From Adineta steineri (Eukaryota > Rotifera > Eurotatoria > Adinetida > Adinetidae), in NCBI GenBank assembly GCA_905250115.1, contig CAJNOI010000262.1, forward strand, positions 1 to 64,000: 64,000 nucleotides of DNA. Direction: 5' to 3'. Shown piece by piece: positions 60,332 through 64,000 of the stretch (position 1 is its first letter; every line of letters starts with the position of its first letter). The notes below the pieces were generated by a model. The model saw nothing but the letters and a program-made list of their open reading frames with translations, did no database searches and was not told the DNA's origin. Both the position numbers and the translations under genes were made by a program.

Positions 60332-63300
60332 AAAAAATATAAAATAATTCTTCGAGAATGATCATTCATTTATTCATCTAGATATTCTGTTTTTTTTCTC
60401 TCTCTATCTCACTATGTAGTATTATTTGTTGTTTTGTGTGTGTGTGTCTTTTTGTACTGTATATTGTACAGAAAAAGTTTACTGGGTATTGAAATAATGT
60501 GCATGCGTTTTTTCTTTTCTTTGTTGTTATAAGATATATAGATTTATGTGCTTGTTTATTTTTGCTTTATCTCTAACAAAATAAAATGTATTCTATCTTA
60601 TAGATAGATTGAAAATAAGACAAAAAATAAATGAGATTGTTTAAAACATCAGATAATCGGTGATTTTTCTTTTATATATGACATGATGCATGGATGAAAT
60701 ATGATCAAAGGATAAATTTTTGAATGGAGCATCTGCTGTTTCTTTCTTTTTTCGATTGTTTAATGAAATGAATGAAACCATTGGCCGTCATGGATCATTT
60801 TATTCGTGACCTCATTATAGTCTTGCAGGTGATTATGAATTGATTCGATTCTAATGGAACATTTACAAAATTTGAATAAATTTTGTCATTGATAATTCAT
60901 TACATACTACTGTCCATTTCAAAATAGAAGGTGGATGGTTATTTTTTGACTAACATTTGAAAAGAAGCGATGTGAACGTACCAAAATTCATAGAAAGTTG
61001 TAGTTAGACATCTTCAAAATTTTGCTTTTTTCGTCTGTGTTATATTGGTAGTAGTTCATTTGAGTTTTTAATCAAATTATATATGAAAGCAAGAAGAGAC
61101 TGATTATTAGGAATACTTGAATCGAGCTATAACATTTACTTATGGGTTGTTTTTTTTGATGAAACTTTATTGTGATAATTTATGAAAGTATATTTTTGTT
61201 TGCTGTATAGCAAATGAACAAATACAAATGATCGATTGTATTTTAAATAAAAGTCTGCTGCTTCTCTTTATTGATAAATCTTCGAAGAATGAATTGATAG
61301 TTTTAAAACAAGAATCTGCTAACTGTATTTAATTCAGCAAAAGATAAATTTTCTTGAAAATATGATTGAGATTTTCGAATAAAACAAAAAATAAAGATTT
61401 CTACATAAAACTGATCAAGGACTAAATAAATTATTCTGACAAAAAATATTCCCTCTAGCAACGTCAAAAATAAGAATGTCGAATAATAGAAATATTAACA
61501 AAAAAAAAAGAATAGATGGGTGGGTCTCATCTTTATCTTACACCGACATCCATTCGTTAGAATCGCTTGAAAATCTTTACAAATAGAAGATGTGAGCAAG
61601 TTAGTCAACTGAATTCAATTCAATTAGATTCGGTTAATATGTTTTTTTTTAGTATTAATCTTATTTCTTCTATTTACAGGAATCACGTGATGTTTTTCTT
61701 AATTCAAAACTTATATTATCTTGATATATTATTTAAATGTAATAAAAATACAGTATGAACTAAACGGATCAATTCAATACTTACTTTGCAATTTAGAATG
61801 TGAATGAAAATTTTGAAATGCCATATCAAATGATCTTACATTTTATTCCGTAGTATTTTATATCGAACATAGTCATATAATACAAAAGAACAGATGTCTA
61901 TTGATAGATAGAAGTTTAAAACTAACAGTTTACAAATATTAAAATTCTAAAATGTTACAGTTAATGATGATATATTTTATTATTTCTATAGAAATAAACT
62001 AAACTGATTGATTAGAAGGTAAATTTTATTTATTTGAAATTTCAATAGTATTGCAATGTTCATCTGTAATGTTTCTTTTGACTGTTTTAATATTCAAATT
62101 AATTCTAATAATTCGTTAAATGTAGATTTAAATTAACCCTTCACCCAGGCAGACGACAAGCACAAAAAAACGTTGAAATTTTAACGAAAATAAAGTCAAG
62201 AAAAGCGCACATTTTAAGAGTTAACAACGCATTCAACTTCTTCATAACGTTAAATCTTACAAAATAGCACGTTTTTACGTGTTTTTGACAAGTTTTGTCA
62301 ATTTTGATGGTGTAGTTAGAGAGACCATGATCCGGATTATCATGCATGAGGGTAGGATCGACAATATTGAACTGCTGACCATGTACTACGTCTGTTTGTA
62401 ACGATTTATATGATAATAATTTATCTGGCAGCTTTAATAAAGCGAGAAAAATGATTTTAAGTCAGATATGAGCATTTGAGACCCTATCTGTTATTTACTG
62501 GATACTATTCTGAGTATGTTCCAAGCAAAGTACCGACTTCTGGTTTAACTCTCACTTGGAACCATAATTGCTTATCTGTGTTGAATATCGTTCTTTAGCA
62601 TGCTGGATTTACTACTAGTAAAGAAATACTTTTCATACATCTGCTTAGTTCTAATATTCGATTTAGTTGTTCAGAACAACATTTAAAGTATTTTCTAAAT
62701 TGTATGAAAATTTAATATTAATTTGATTTGATTTCTTGACTGAGTTGATGTATTTGAGAATACAATGTTTAACGAAAGTAGCATGATGAATTCTATTTAA
62801 TTTGTATTTACTTTTTACTACAAAAGTTACACATAATTTTCATAAGTGTGAAAAAATAATTTAGTCATTCCTATTCATATTTCTTTGAATGAGATTGTAA
62901 ACTTCTCCATATTTGCTTGTTAATTAAAGCCATATTAAATTTTTCATATTGAGAAAAAAATAACAATAGATAATAAAATTCTGTTTCTTACAAGTGATAA
63001 TTTATAGAGACAAGATTCTTTTAACATTTTAGTATAATATTTCAATGACTTTTGAAAAAAATGAATAAGATAGGATCAACTGATTTCACTTCTGGTAATA
63101 TCGATATGTGCTATTCAAATTTTAGCATAAAGATGAACAGTAAAATGAGATGATCTAATAAATCATTACATGAAAGTACTAGTGCAATATTCTACACTAT
63201 TAGACATTGTAAATTTATTTATTTTAATGACCTTGAAATAGGTTTTGTTAAAATTTCTTATTGAACACTTTCAATTGAACAGTATTCGATTACATGAATA

Positions 63301-64000
63301 CCTTGAAGTCAGTACATTTAGTAAAAATTTGACATGTATAAAATGATTTCTCTGTTCATATAAGTGTTTAAGTAATTTGTCCATTTAATTGAATTTATCA
63401 TACATATTTCGGCATTCAATTTACTTGGTGTGTAAATGTCGCTGTCGTTATTTCTATTATTTTTATTATTGATTGAGTGGTAACAAATTGAATGTGTACA
63501 TAGCTGTTCTCTCTCTCTCTCTTTTTAGTTTATACACTCTGCAATTAGAGTGGGTTGTTCATGAGAATTAAGTGTGACCTGCCTGCCATCAAAAGAAAAA
63601 AAATTTTTTTTTACTTCATTTTTTTATTTTAATTTGTTCATATCGTTCAATCATCGTATTTTACTTTATCGACTTTTATCAACTCATATTACATTCTTTT
63701 CTTTTGCGAATATCAAGAAAAGAAAGGAACAAATTAATATCTATCAAGGATGTCTAATATATACAAATATATCTTTTATGAGACATTCTTATCTTTCCAC
63801 TTGATCTAGTTATATATACGAAATATATACATATATACGTCTGAAGAAGACGAGACACTCAATCTATTTGTATGTATTGATTGAGTAATACGAGATTTTT
63901 CTTCTTTTCAAAAATCTTCTTGAATAAATGTGTGTTAATGGATTCAGATTATTATAGGAAGATACACTCTACTTGAAGTTTTTCTTCTTTTTGTATTCTT
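60332..64000. other. Gene-free 3.7-kb right end
   Basis: Starts with the HMG 3' UTR (GT run near 60437-60450). Beyond it the DNA is AT-rich with short, low-complexity frames. A CT run lies near 63508-63522. At 62136 a TTAACCCTTCACCC motif resembles a piggyBac-type end, but no partner end was found. No gene supported. Confidence 0.5.

Noticed and set aside
62136..62347. TTAACCCTTCACCC motif and a 68-residue minus-strand frame, possible piggyBac-type element
   Set aside because: No matching opposite end or second TTAA was found and the frame has no transposase motif.

Overview
The window reads as nuclear DNA of a small-genome animal, most likely a bdelloid rotifer (Rotaria/Adineta type). The reasons are strong AT-richness, many 45-65 bp GT-AG introns, and clearly metazoan genes (Mondo, a multi-Tudor protein, 14-3-3, PEX1). 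These sit beside families I associate with bdelloids: kinesin-light-chain-like TPR arrays, B-box proteins and BTB-TLDc proteins. The organism call is inference. Gene models were built by hand; coding lengths sum to whole codons, and lengths match the human proteins where I know them (MTHFD1 935 aa, PP5 499 aa).

Layout. 2-5.6 kb: a SAM-domain protein and a divergent pair of four-TM proteins, one with a frameshift. 6-9.9 kb (minus): a Mondo/MLX-interacting bHLHZip factor with a 15-nt microexon. 12.2-18.9 kb: MTHFD1 then PP5. 19.3-25.1 kb (minus): two paralogues joining an N-terminal B-box and coiled coil to a C-terminal domain that looks like the eIF4G-type W2 fold. 26-33.7 kb: a decayed, repeat-rich stretch with a P450 pseudogene, an unidentified short gene, a non-LTR reverse transcriptase fragment between direct repeats, a GC-richer island and a broken TPR gene. 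34.1-42.9 kb: a 22-exon, about 1737-aa protein with six Tudor modules and a central RGG region built from phase-1 symmetric exons. 44-45 kb: 14-3-3. 45.8-50.6 kb (minus): PEX1. 52.4-53.5 kb (minus): an intronless BTB-TLDc gene. 55.1-58.8 kb: an intronless ABCC transporter. 60 kb: a single-HMG-box protein. The last 3.7 kb shows no gene.

Mobile DNA. Five short elements have inverted ends starting YAGNG and 8-bp flanking duplications (three perfect, two 7 of 8), as in hAT transposons. Two lie in introns (Mondo and Tudor). No transposase is present.

Most of the genes are independent housekeeping functions: one-carbon metabolism, signalling, peroxisome import, chromatin and glucose-sensing transcription. 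The most unusual items are the B-box/W2 fusion family and the Tudor protein that carries its own block of candidate Tudor ligands (RGG motifs).
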